40,494 nucleotides of DNA from an uncultured Lachnospiraceae bacterium (GCA_905236025.1 CAJOOB010000067.1:1-40494); one strand, 5' to 3'. Positions 24,207-32,101 are shown, numbered from the stretch's first letter. Notes: generated from the letters alone by a model not told the origin. Program-made: numbers and translations.

Positions 24207-26650
24207 GCACAAAATTAGCCTTTGATCCTGCAGATACCCGCGAGAATTACGGGGATTTATTCGGTATATTCTTTGAGGATATTAATCATGCTGCCGATGG
24301 CGGCCTTTACGCTGAAATGATAAGAAACCGTTCCTTTGAATTTTGTGGGATTGATAACAGAAATTACAATAATCTCACAGCCTGGAAAAAGGTTGAGTTT
24401 GCCGGAAGATGTGAACTTGAAATAATGGATGAAGGGGCGTTTTGTGATAAAAACCCTCATTATTTAAGAATAAACGTAACAACACCCGGAAGTGACGTGG
24501 GTGTTTTAAATGAAGGCTTTAATTCAGGCCTTAACATTAAAAAAGATGCTGTATATAATTTTAGAATTTATGCAAGACGTAAACCGCACGGTGATATGGC
24601 ATTAAGGGTTGCGTTAAGAAGCGAGGCGGGAGACATTTATTCTTCGCAGGATTTTAATGTCACGGATACATGGCAAAAATACGAGATGGATATAATTTCT
24701 CCTGTTGATGATACAAATGCAAGGCTTTCCGTAACAGTGCTTGGTGAAGGTGAGGCGGATATTGACTTTGTTTCAGTTTTTCCTGCGGATACATATAAGG
24801 GAAGAAAGTACGGCTTAAGAAAGGATATTGCAGAGGCGCTTGAAGAACTTCACCCTGCGTTTATGCGTTTTCCGGGCGGATGCCTTGTACATGACGGTTC
24901 ATTAAATCCAAGTGACAGGGATTCAATGTATCGTTGGAAAAATACTTTGGGACCTGAGGAAGAAAGACCTGCAAGGCGCTCAAACTGGGGATATAATCAA
25001 ACTTTGGGACTTGGATATTATGAATATTTTTTGTTCTGTGAGGATATTAAGGCAAAGCCGCTTCCCGTAATACCGGGCGGATGTGATCCGCATCACAGAA
25101 GATATGAAGATATAAATAATCTTAAGCCTTGGATTGATGATGCGCTTGATTTGATTGAATTTGCTAACGGCGATGAAACCACAAAATGGGGACAGGTAAG
25201 AATAAATCTTGGACATAAGGAGCCTTTTAATCTTGAATATCTTGGCGTTGGAAATGAAGAAGTAAGTGCTCCTTTCTTTGAAAGAGAGCCATACTTTGTA
25301 AAAGCAATTAGAGAAAAGTATCCGGATATTAAACTTATTGGTACAAGCGGACCGTTTGCAAAAGGCGGCGAGTTTGACAGAGGCTTTGATGCGGCAGTAA
25401 GAGACGGCATGGATTTTGTGGATGAACATTATTACATGGCGCCTGAATGGTTTGTTGCAAATGCCTCAAGATACGCAGATAAAACAAGATATAAAGAGGG
25501 AAATCCAAAGGTTTTCCTTGGTGAATATGCAACATGGGGAAATGATTGGCTTAATGCCCTTACAGAAGCCGCTTACCTTGTTGAAGTAAAAAATAACGCA
25601 TCGGTTGTTGGGCTTTGTGCATATGCTCCTCTTTTATGTAATGATGCGTACCGTAACTGGGCACCTGACATGATTTGGTTTAATAATCATGATTTATATA
25701 AGACACCAAATTATTTTGTTCAAAAGCTATTTATGCACAATTGCGGTGATAATAGAATAAATGCGTCGCTTACATATGATTTAACACAAAGTGACTTTAA
25801 GGTGATGAGTGATGACTATGCATATGCAAATAAAGAGGCGTTGTTTGGAGGTCTCAGATTTGAGACCGTTGATTCGGATGTTGAGTATACAAATATCAGA
25901 ATAAAGGATAATGAAAACGGCTCGAGCGAGCTTTTGTCGGATATACATATTCGTAAGGGTGGCGAACCTGTATTTGGAAAGTATGATGAGGTTTTGGATA
26001 CCTTTATTCCGGTTGAATCTTCTGAATATGAAATTGAATTTGATGCTGTAATGAATGAAGGTAACAGAGGCTTTATTTTAAGATTCGGCTATCTTGACGA
26101 AAATAACTTTATTACCTGGGAAGTTGGCGGATGGCAAAATCTTGATAACGTTATTGATAAAAGAATTAACGGAAGAGGTGCCTGCCTTGAACAATTTGAA
26201 TTCAGTGTTGAAAAGGGAAGAACTTATCACATGCTCTTAAAGGTTAATAAAAGGAGGATACAGGCATATATTGACGGGGTTTTATATCAGGATGTATATG
26301 ATAAAGTGCCTTACATTAAACCTGTGTATGTTAACGTTTCAAAAGATGATACGGATATAATTATTAAATATGTAAATCTTTTGTATGAGAGCGAAAAGGT
26401 TATGGTTGATTTACTTAACACTCCTTTTGCAAACGAAGAAACGGGCAGAGACGCAAATTGCATGGCGGTAAGTGAAATAACAGAGCTTTCCGGATTTGAT
26501 GATAAAGCAACAAACAATTATGAAAATAAAGATTGCGTAAAACCAAAAGAATATACCATAAACACACCGCTTCCTTCGTTTGATATAATGATTCCAAAAA
26601 GAAGTTTTGTTATACAAAGAATAAAAAATTATTGTAAACCGGTTGAATAA
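24203..26650 (+). CDS. GH51 alpha-L-arabinofuranosidase
   Basis: An 815-residue retaining arabinofuranosidase. It opens with the family motif LFGIFFEDINHAADGGLYAE, has an N-terminal carbohydrate-binding-like sandwich (about 60-195), and a TIM barrel with FMRFPGGC (221-227), acid/base Glu352 in YLGVGNEE and nucleophile Glu441 in FLGEYATWG. After the usual catalytic part there is an extra beta-sandwich of about 200 residues (ESSEYEIEFDAVMNEG, RGFILRFGYLDENNFITWE) that resembles a laminin/concanavalin-type insert. There is no signal peptide, so it acts in the cytoplasm, removing arabinose from arabinoxylan or arabinan fragments together with GH43. AGGAGG within the MATE end drives it. No terminator was seen after it. 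Confidence 0.9.
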   Translation: MSTKLAFDPADTRENYGDLFGIFFEDINHAADGGLYAEMIRNRSFEFCGIDNRNYNNLTAWKKVEFAGRCELEIMDEGAFCDKNPHYLRINVTTPGSDVGVLNEGFNSGLNIKKDAVYNFRIYARRKPHGDMALRVALRSEAGDIYSSQDFNVTDTWQKYEMDIISPVDDTNARLSVTVLGEGEADIDFVSVFPADTYKGRKYGLRKDIAEALEELHPAFMRFPGGCLVHDGSLNPSDRDSMYRWKNTLGPEEERPARRSNWGYNQTLGLGYYEYFLFCEDIKAKPLPVIPGGCDPHHRRYEDINNLKPWIDDALDLIEFANGDETTKWGQVRINLGHKEPFNLEYLGVGNEEVSAPFFEREPYFVKAIREKYPDIKLIGTSGPFAKGGEFDRGFDAAVRDGMDFVDEHYYMAPEWFVANASRYADKTRYKEGNPKVFLGEYATWGNDWLNALTEAAYLVEVKNNASVVGLCAYAPLLCNDAYRNWAPDMIWFNNHDLYKTPNYFVQKLFMHNCGDNRINASLTYDLTQSDFKVMSDDYAYANKEALFGGLRFETVDSDVEYTNIRIKDNENGSSELLSDIHIRKGGEPVFGKYDEVLDTFIPVESSEYEIEFDAVMNEGNRGFILRFGYLDENNFITWEVGGWQNLDNVIDKRINGRGACLEQFEFSVEKGRTYHMLLKVNKRRIQAYIDGVLYQDVYDKVPYIKPVYVNVSKDDTDIIIKYVNLLYESEKVMVDLLNTPFANEETGRDANCMAVSEITELSGFDDKATNNYENKDCVKPKEYTINTPLPSFDIMIPKRSFVIQRIKNYCKPVE

Positions 26651-26670
26651 GAGCATAAATATTCCGATAA
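26644..26670 (+). promoter_or_regulatory. possible sigma-28 (SigD) promoter of the FliD-like gene
   Basis: TCCGATAA (26663-26670) resembles GCCGATAA, with TGAA (26644-26647) 15 bases upstream in place of TAAA. It overlaps the GH51 stop. It is the same -10 word seen before mbl; a stronger sigma-A promoter lies just downstream. Confidence 0.3.
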
Positions 26671-26691
26671 AGTATTTAGAATGGCATAAAG

Positions 26692-26720
26692 TTGATTTTA
26701 TTAATTAACCGTGCTATTAT
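26692..26720 (+). promoter_or_regulatory. sigma-A promoter of the FliD-like gene
   Basis: TTGATT (26692-26697), a 17-base spacer and TATTAT (26715-26720), leaving a leader of about 70 bases that contains a small hairpin. Confidence 0.72.
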
Positions 26721-26758
26721 AACCATATAAACATGTGGATCGAACAAGGATGTTTAAG

Positions 26759-26776
26759 GTGGCATAAATATGCCGC
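26759..26776 (+). promoter_or_regulatory. leader hairpin before the FliD-like gene
   Basis: GTGGCAT (26759-26765) pairs with ATGCCGC (26770-26776) around an AAAT loop with one G-U pair, ending six bases before the AAGGAG. GGA motifs flank it on both sides, as in leaders bound by CsrA, but that is only a possibility. Confidence 0.4.
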
Positions 26777-26795
26777 AGCAAAAAGGAGTGATATT

Positions 26796-27551
26796 ATGTC
26801 TGCATATTATGGGATTACATCAAGCGGTGTATCAACGCTTTTTTCGTCGCTTAGTACAAGCAGGACTACAATGACGAATTCCTTTGACAGTATGTATGGT
26901 TTAACTTCATCTACACTTGATACGAGTTATCTTGGAACATATGCAAGTATAAGAAACGGAAGTTACGCAACGCTTGTCAAAGCTTATTATGAAAAAAATG
27001 AAGATGCGGATGCAAATGTAACAACGACGTCCACATCAACCGACACCGTAAAAGAATTAAAACTTGTTGAATCATCGGCTGAGGATTTAAAATCAGTAGC
27101 TGATGAATTATATTCATCGGGAAGTACACTGTTTGCAACCGATGATGACGGTGAATATGATACAGATGCAATTTATGAAAAGGTAAGCGAATTTGTTGAT
27201 TCATACAATTCTCTTATTTCGGATTCGAAGAATATAAATTCATCAACAATTGCATCGGCTGTATCAAATCTCCAAAATGCAACCGAAAATTATGAAGTGC
27301 TTTTAAAGAAAGCCGGTATTACGATTAACAGTGACGGCAAGCTTTCAATCGATGAAGATACATTTAAACAGGCCAATATGTCAACAGTAAAGACAATATT
27401 CAGCGGAACAAATTCGCTTGCATACCAGACATCTGCATATGCTGCAACGGTTGATTATTATTCGGCATACGAAGCAACAAAATCGAATACTTATACATCA
27501 AGCGGAGCATATTCATATAACTACGCAAGCACATATACATCATACATTTAA
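26796..27551 (+). CDS. stand-alone FliD C-terminal-like protein
   Basis: A 251-residue protein rich in Ser, Thr and Tyr, with no Cys, no signal peptide and no membrane segment, as in flagellar secreted proteins. Residues about 80-220 contain FVDSYNSLISD and then KKAGITINSDGKLSIDEDTF followed by IFSG, which resemble the C-terminal region of the flagellar cap FliD. The FliD N-terminal and hypervariable regions are missing, and the last 35 residues are Tyr/Ser/Thr repeats. It may be a flagellar or adhesin-like secreted helper rather than the cap. The start at 26796 follows AAAAAGGAG; an in-frame ATG at 26733 is in the leader. It is a single-gene unit with its own promoter and strong terminator. 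Confidence 0.7.
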   Translation: MSAYYGITSSGVSTLFSSLSTSRTTMTNSFDSMYGLTSSTLDTSYLGTYASIRNGSYATLVKAYYEKNEDADANVTTTSTSTDTVKELKLVESSAEDLKSVADELYSSGSTLFATDDDGEYDTDAIYEKVSEFVDSYNSLISDSKNINSSTIASAVSNLQNATENYEVLLKKAGITINSDGKLSIDEDTFKQANMSTVKTIFSGTNSLAYQTSAYAATVDYYSAYEATKSNTYTSSGAYSYNYASTYTSYI

Positions 27552-27573
27552 AGGCGTAAGAAAAGCTTAAAAA

Positions 27574-27613
27574 ACCCTCTTTACCGGAATATGGTAAAGA
27601 GGGTAATTATTTT
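27574..27613 (+). terminator. intrinsic terminator of the FliD-like gene
   Basis: ACCCTCTTTACC (27574-27585) pairs perfectly with GGTAAAGAGGGT (27593-27604) around a seven-base loop, followed by AATTATTTT. It starts 23 bases after the stop. Confidence 0.9.
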
Positions 27614-27710
27614 GTACATTAAAGAAAAACTATAATTTTTTGAAAAAGAACTTTAATTTTGGAAATTATCAACTTAATTTTTAGAAATTGAAAAAATGAA
27701 TTTAAAAAAC

Positions 27711-27739
27711 TTGCCATTAAGGACAATATGTGGTAGAAT
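27711..27739 (+). promoter_or_regulatory. sigma-A promoter for the long leader or noncoding transcript
   Basis: TTGCCA (27711-27716), a 17-base spacer and TAGAAT (27734-27739). No gene starts within 500 bases downstream, so the transcript is either a long leader or noncoding. Confidence 0.6.
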
Positions 27740-28055
27740 ATCAGAGAATAAAAGTCAAAATATTGCGTTTTGGCTTTATAGTTATGACATTTGAAATTTA
27801 TAGTTTTTAGGGAGAACCCACGTATTTTGGCGTTTTTTAAAGGCTGTGACAAGGCAAAAATAATCGTTATGGTAAACCACTCTTTTGGTGGTAGTCCTTA
27901 AAAATAAAGATTATAAAAAGTCAAAAATCAGCATTTTGATTTGTAACAAATTTATAGGTGCAGATTTTTGGATTTTGGAATGATATTTTCGTGGGCATTT
28001 TGTGGAAAGTATTTAAAATTCCAATTGCAGAAAAATATCTGACAATTGTTGTTAA

Positions 28056-28083
28056 TTGACATAATAAAACTGAATTGTATATA
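28056..28083 (+). promoter_or_regulatory. sigma-A promoter of the transporter-hflX unit
   Basis: A perfect -35 TTGACA (28056-28061), then TATATA (28078-28083) at 16 bases or TATACA (28080-28085) at 18. The -10 lies inside a perfect palindrome, which suggests repressor control. Confidence 0.58.
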
Positions 28084-28088
28084 CAATT
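28073..28088. promoter_or_regulatory. palindromic operator overlapping the -10 box
   Basis: AATTGTATATACAATT is a perfect 16-base palindrome covering the -10 region of the 28056 promoter. This is the usual size and position for a dimeric repressor such as a MarR, GntR or TetR family protein; no regulator gene is adjacent. Confidence 0.55.
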
Positions 28089-28156
28089 ATGACATTTCCA
28101 TTTATAAAATATTGGAAATGAATTTTTTTATTCATGAAAAATTTCTTTGAATTACG

Positions 28157-28226
28157 TGGAGGCGAAAATTACAATATTTACAATAAATAAAATTATTGTA
28201 AACTACTTCGCCCCATGATTTTTTTT
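28157..28226 (+). terminator. terminator-like attenuator in the transporter leader
   Basis: TGG-A-GGCGAA (28157-28166, one bulged A) pairs with TTCGCCCCA (28207-28215); inside, TTTACAATA (28177-28185) pairs with TATTGTAAA (28194-28202). Eight T residues follow (28219-28226). A repeat of TTACAATA at 28169-28176 offers an alternative partner for the inner right arm. It ends 13 bases before the GAGGG of the next gene, so read-through must be controlled or partial. Confidence 0.75.
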
Positions 28227-28249
28227 ATGTTAACGTAGAGGGAAACGGT

Positions 28250-29356
28250 ATGGAAAAGGTTTTAAAGTTTGTAAAAGATGAAGCAGTATTAGTGATTTCG
28301 GGCGTTTTGGCGTTTGTGTCCTGCTTTGTTATTCATCCTGATAAATTGTATTTTAATTACATAAATTTTGATGTACTTATTCTTTTATTCTGCCTCATGG
28401 TTGTCGTGGCGGGATTTAGAGAAATCGGCGTTTTTGATTATCTTTGCAGAATTATGTTAAAGAGAGTTTCAAAGTTAAGAGCGGTTTCAATGCTTCTTTG
28501 TTTATTTTCATTTGTGACCGGAATGTTTTTGACTAATGATGTTACCCTTGTTACGGTTGTTCCGTTTACACTTCTCGTTTTTGGATATTATTCCTCAAAG
28601 TCTCTTATATTTTTACTCATAATGGAAACGGTATCCGCAAATCTTGGGAGTATGCTTACTCCGCTTGGCAATCCGCAGAATCTTTACATATATGATGTAT
28701 ATAATTTTGAGATGTCTGAGTTTTTACTTACCATGCTTCCGTATTCAGCTTTGGCACTTTTGCTTATATTTATAAGCTGCATGGTTATGTTTAATAAAAA
28801 AGATGAGATTGTGGTTCCCGAATATACGAAAAAGAAAATCGACAAAAGAAAGCTTTTGATTTTTTCAATGCTTTTTATACTAAGTATTCTTGCGGTGCTT
28901 CATATTCTAAATTATTTTGTGTTACTGGCTATCGTCATTATTTTATGTATTTTTACGGATTACAGGGTGATTTTTAGGGCGGATTATTATTTATTGTTAA
29001 CCTTCGTTTTTTTCTTTATATTTATTGGTAATATTGGAAGAATTGGTGCAATAAGCGAAGGATTAAAGGGTATTGTTACCGGAAATGAAATTTTTGTTTC
29101 GGTTTTTCTTTCGCAGTTTATAAGTAATGTGCCTGCTGCGGTTTTACTTTCTGACTTTACAAAGAACGGAAAAGAGCTTTTAATTGGAATCAATCTTGGC
29201 GGGCTTGGCACCATCATTGCCTCAATGGCAAGCCTTATTACATATAAGTTTTACGTTAAAATTGACGGAGCAAGCGCAAAGAAATATATTTTATGTTTTT
29301 CTTTCGTCAGTGTCATTTATTTGGTGGCTTTAATCGGACTTTCGGTTATAATATAA
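28250..29356 (+). CDS. ArsB/NhaD (SLC13-like, citrate-transporter superfamily) membrane transporter
   Basis: A 368-residue protein with about 10-11 hydrophobic segments. Two re-entrant signature segments of the ion-transporter superfamily are visible: MFLTNDVTLVTVVPF in the first half and SQFISNVPAAVLLSDF in the second, plus MLTPLGNPQNLYIY. These Asn-Asp/Asn-Val-Pro motifs hold the ion and substrate in ArsB, NhaD and DASS-type carriers. The substrate (arsenite, Na+/H+, dicarboxylate or another anion) cannot be decided; no arsenic genes are near. It lies behind a terminator-like leader and a palindrome-covered promoter, so tight regulation is likely. hflX follows after 26 bases. GAGGG precedes the ATG. 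Confidence 0.8.
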   Translation: MEKVLKFVKDEAVLVISGVLAFVSCFVIHPDKLYFNYINFDVLILLFCLMVVVAGFREIGVFDYLCRIMLKRVSKLRAVSMLLCLFSFVTGMFLTNDVTLVTVVPFTLLVFGYYSSKSLIFLLIMETVSANLGSMLTPLGNPQNLYIYDVYNFEMSEFLLTMLPYSALALLLIFISCMVMFNKKDEIVVPEYTKKKIDKRKLLIFSMLFILSILAVLHILNYFVLLAIVIILCIFTDYRVIFRADYYLLLTFVFFFIFIGNIGRIGAISEGLKGIVTGNEIFVSVFLSQFISNVPAAVLLSDFTKNGKELLIGINLGGLGTIIASMASLITYKFYVKIDGASAKKYILCFSFVSVIYLVALIGLSVII

Positions 29357-29382
29357 AAGATGAAAGAAAAAATGAGGTATTT

Positions 29383-30633
29383 ATGTCGGAACTTTATGAT
29401 ATTAAAGAAGAACAGGAAAGAGTAATCTTGGTTTCTGTGTGCACTGATGATCAGGATGCAGAGGAGTCTTTGGATGAACTTGAGGAACTTGTGGATACTG
29501 CGGGCGCTGTTACGCTTGGCCGTATGATACAAAACCGTGAAAAGGTTCATCCGGGTACTTATATTGGAAAAGGAAAAATTGAAGAACTCTCATTATATAT
29601 AAAAGCAAACAATGCAACCGGTATTGTCTGTGATGATGAGCTTTCCCCCGCACAGCTTAAAAATCTGCAGGAGGAACTTAACATAAAGGTTATGGACAGA
29701 ACCCTTGTGATTCTTGATATTTTTGCAAAGAGAGCAACCACGAAGGAAGGCAAGATACAGGTTGAACTTGCGCAGTTAAAGTACAGAATGTCAAGGCTTA
29801 TAGGTTCAAGAGACTCGCTTTCAAGACTTGGCGGCGGTATTGGTACAAGAGGGCCGGGTGAGAAAAAACTTGAAATTGACAGGCGTTTGATTGGTGACAG
29901 GGTTTCCTTCTTAAAAAAGGAAGTTGAAGAACTGGCCATGCACCGCGAGATTTCAAGAAACAAGAGGAAAACCGGGATGTTACCCGTTGTGGCAATTGTG
30001 GGATATACAAACGCAGGCAAGTCCACTCTGTTAAATAAACTTACGGAAGCGGATATTTTGGCAGAGGATAAGCTTTTTGCGACGCTTGACCCAACCACGA
30101 GAAATTTTAAACTTCCGGGAGACAGAGAAATTCTTCTTACGGACACGGTCGGATTTATAAGGAAACTCCCGCATCATTTGATTGACGCGTTTAGAAGTAC
30201 CTTGGAGGAAGCAAAATACGCAGATATCATTATCCACATGGCCGATAGCCACAATAAATCCCTGGATTCACATATGGTCACGGTTTACGACACTTTAAAC
30301 AAATTAGGAGCGGGCGATAAACCGGTAATTACGTTTTTTAACAAGTCCGATATAAACGAAGAAAAGCCGGATTTGCACGATCCTAAAGCGGATTATGTGA
30401 TTTACGGAAGCGTAAAGACGGGTGAAGGCCTGGATGGATTAATAAATGCGGTTTCGGAGATTGTTAACAAACAGTCGGTGCATATTGATACTGTTCTTTC
30501 GTTTGATAAGGCGGGAATTGTTGCACAGGTAAGAAAGTACGGCGCACTTATAAAAGAAGAATATATAGAAAGCGGAATTCACGTGATTGCGGATGTTCCA
30601 AGCGATATTTACGGTAAATATTTTAAAGAGTAG
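29383..30633 (+). CDS. hflX: ribosome-associated GTPase HflX
   Basis: A 416-residue GTPase. The N-terminal HflX domain (about 1-185) has GTYIGKGKIEEL, DDELSPAQLKNL, DRTLVILDIFAKRA and the Gly-rich GGGIGTRGPGEKKLE; the G domain follows with G1 GYTNAGKST, G3 DTVGF and G4 NKSD. HflX splits stalled or hibernating 70S ribosomes under stress. The length is normal. The start at 29383 follows GAGG and gives the usual N-terminus; an in-frame upstream ATG at 29293 lies inside the transporter gene. It is 26 bases from the transporter and ends before the thyA promoter; no hairpin terminator was seen. Confidence 0.93.
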   Translation: MSELYDIKEEQERVILVSVCTDDQDAEESLDELEELVDTAGAVTLGRMIQNREKVHPGTYIGKGKIEELSLYIKANNATGIVCDDELSPAQLKNLQEELNIKVMDRTLVILDIFAKRATTKEGKIQVELAQLKYRMSRLIGSRDSLSRLGGGIGTRGPGEKKLEIDRRLIGDRVSFLKKEVEELAMHREISRNKRKTGMLPVVAIVGYTNAGKSTLLNKLTEADILAEDKLFATLDPTTRNFKLPGDREILLTDTVGFIRKLPHHLIDAFRSTLEEAKYADIIIHMADSHNKSLDSHMVTVYDTLNKLGAGDKPVITFFNKSDINEEKPDLHDPKADYVIYGSVKTGEGLDGLINAVSEIVNKQSVHIDTVLSFDKAGIVAQVRKYGALIKEEYIESGIHVIADVPSDIYGKYFKE

Positions 30634-30638
30634 TGTGC

Positions 30639-30667
30639 TTGATGTTTCTTTTTATATAGAATATAAT
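30639..30667 (+). promoter_or_regulatory. sigma-A promoter of the thyA-folA operon
   Basis: TTGATG (30639-30644), a 17-base spacer and perfect TATAAT (30662-30667), leaving a leader of about 60 bases before thyA. Confidence 0.82.
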
Positions 30668-30734
30668 TAGTAGAGTTTGATCATTTTACTTAAGGTTGGT
30701 TAAAGGTTAAAAAATAAAAAAAGGAGTTTTAGAG

Positions 30735-31565
30735 ATGAGTTACGCAGATGAAGTTTTTAAAACAATGTGTAAGGATATCCTGGAAAACGGGTTTAGCACG
30801 GATGGCGAAAAGGTCCGTCCAAAGTGGGATGACGGCAGTTATGCATACACAATAAAGAAATTCGGTGTTGTGAACAGATATGATTTAAGCAAGGAATTTC
30901 CTGCTCTTACCTTAAGAAAGACTTCTCTTAAGAATTCTGTTGATGAACTCCTTTGGATCTGGCAAAAAAAGTCAAATAACATACATGAATTAAGAAGCCA
31001 CATCTGGGACAGCTGGGCTGACGAAAACGGTTCAATCGGTAAAGCGTACGGCTATCAGCTTTCTGTAAAGCATAAATATAAAGAAGGCGAAATGGACCAG
31101 GTTGACAGAGTGCTTTATGATTTGAAGAACAATCCGTACAGCAGACGAATAATGACAAATATGTACGTTCACCAGGATTTGTCCGAGATGGGCCTTTATC
31201 CTTGCGCGTACAGCATGACATTTAACGTAACGGGCGATAAACTTAATGCAATACTTAACCAGCGTTCAAATGATATTTTGACGGCCAATAACTGGAACGT
31301 TGTGCAGTATGCCGTTTTGGTACATATGCTTGCACAGGTAAGCGGCTTTAAAGCGGGCGAACTGGTACACGTTATTGCGGATGCGCATATATATGACAGG
31401 CATATTCCTTTAGTAAAGGAACTCATTGAAAGACCTTCGCTTCCTGCACCTAAGTTCTGGATTAATCCGGAAATCAAAGACTTTTATGATTTCACCGTGG
31501 ATGATGTAAGACTTGATGATTACGAGGCGGGACCACAGATTAAGAATATACCTGTTGCAGTGTAG
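30735..31565 (+). CDS. thyA: thymidylate synthase, divergent ThyA1/phi3T-like type
   Basis: A 276-residue folate-dependent thymidylate synthase that makes dTMP from dUMP. The catalytic Cys157 lies in LYPCAYSM instead of the common LPPCH, and the dUMP-binding loop is QRSNDILTANNW with the RS pair kept. Other segments (ELLWIWQKKSNN, HIWDSW, INPEIKDFYDFTVDDVRL) match what I recall of the Bacillus subtilis ThyA1/phage phi3T branch rather than the Escherichia coli-like branch. All core residues for catalysis appear present. AAAGGAG precedes the ATG. folA follows after 23 bases, which pairs dTMP synthesis with dihydrofolate recycling. Confidence 0.92.
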   Translation: MSYADEVFKTMCKDILENGFSTDGEKVRPKWDDGSYAYTIKKFGVVNRYDLSKEFPALTLRKTSLKNSVDELLWIWQKKSNNIHELRSHIWDSWADENGSIGKAYGYQLSVKHKYKEGEMDQVDRVLYDLKNNPYSRRIMTNMYVHQDLSEMGLYPCAYSMTFNVTGDKLNAILNQRSNDILTANNWNVVQYAVLVHMLAQVSGFKAGELVHVIADAHIYDRHIPLVKELIERPSLPAPKFWINPEIKDFYDFTVDDVRLDDYEAGPQIKNIPVAV

Positions 31566-31588
31566 TTTGGTATTGTAAAGGAGAAAAT

Positions 31589-32083
31589 ATGAATTTAATC
31601 GTTGCAGTTGATAAGAATTGGGCCATTGGATATAAAAACAAGCTTTTAATAAGCATACCCGAAGATATGCAGTTTTTCAGAGAAACCACAAGAAATAAGG
31701 TGGTTGTGATGGGAAAGAATACTTTGGAGAGTTTGCCGGGCGGCAAGCCTTTAAAGAACAGAATTGCTAATATTGTAATTGCGCTTGAAAAAGACTATAA
31801 GGTTGAAGGCGCAACTACCGTATACAGCATTGAAGAAGCTCTTAAAGAAATTGAAAAATATAATACTGAAGATGTTTTTGTAATGGGAGGCGGTTCAATA
31901 TACAGACAGCTCCTTCCGTACTGCGATAAGGCATATATCACATATGTAGATTATGCGTATCAGGCAGATACGGCCATCCCGAATCTTGACGAAAGCGATG
32001 AATGGGAGATGGTTTCTGAAAGCGAAGAAAAAACATACTTTGATGTTTTGTATTATTTCAGAACTTATGAGAGAATAAAATAA
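31589..32083 (+). CDS. folA: dihydrofolate reductase
   Basis: A 164-residue dihydrofolate reductase of normal length. Recognisable parts are the N-terminal NLIVAVDKNWAIGYKNKLL (active-site loop), PEDMQFFRETT, VVMGKNTLESLPG (NADPH binding) and VFVMGGGSIYRQLLP. It regenerates tetrahydrofolate used up by the ThyA encoded just upstream. Asp/Glu at the usual folate-binding position is Glu in the PEDMQFF segment. AAAGGAG lies about eight bases before the ATG. The wall-hydrolase gene starts 18 bases after the stop and may be co-transcribed. Confidence 0.94.
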   Translation: MNLIVAVDKNWAIGYKNKLLISIPEDMQFFRETTRNKVVVMGKNTLESLPGGKPLKNRIANIVIALEKDYKVEGATTVYSIEEALKEIEKYNTEDVFVMGGGSIYRQLLPYCDKAYITYVDYAYQADTAIPNLDESDEWEMVSESEEKTYFDVLYYFRTYERIK

Positions 32084-32101
32084 GATTGAGTGTTTTGGCT
32101 A

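Larger units (their letters stand above)
27614..28249 (+). other. 636-base AT-rich gene-free region; long regulatory leader or small-RNA locus
   Basis: No plausible gene is seen on either strand. It holds two promoters (27711 and 28056), short hairpins (GGG-AGAA-CCC in the 27810s; ACCAC/GTGGT around 27875-27891), a 16-base palindrome (28073), an imperfect terminator-like hairpin CATTTCCA/TGGAAATG followed by a T run (about 28092-28138) and a strong terminator (28157-28226) only 24 bases before the transporter start. The layout suits a long 5' leader with attenuation, or a separate noncoding transcript ending at the terminator. I could not match it to a named riboswitch. Confidence 0.5.

Noticed and set aside
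24980-25429. 149-codon minus-strand frame
   Set aside because: Antisense to the GH51 barrel, with no start signal or motif.
28092-28138. CATTTCCA/TGGAAATG followed by T residues considered as a separate terminator
   Set aside because: Low GC and a long loop make it weak; kept only as part of the leader description.
29559-30146. 195-codon minus-strand frame
   Set aside because: Lies wholly inside hflX, antisense to a well-supported gene; Ser/Leu-rich shadow composition.
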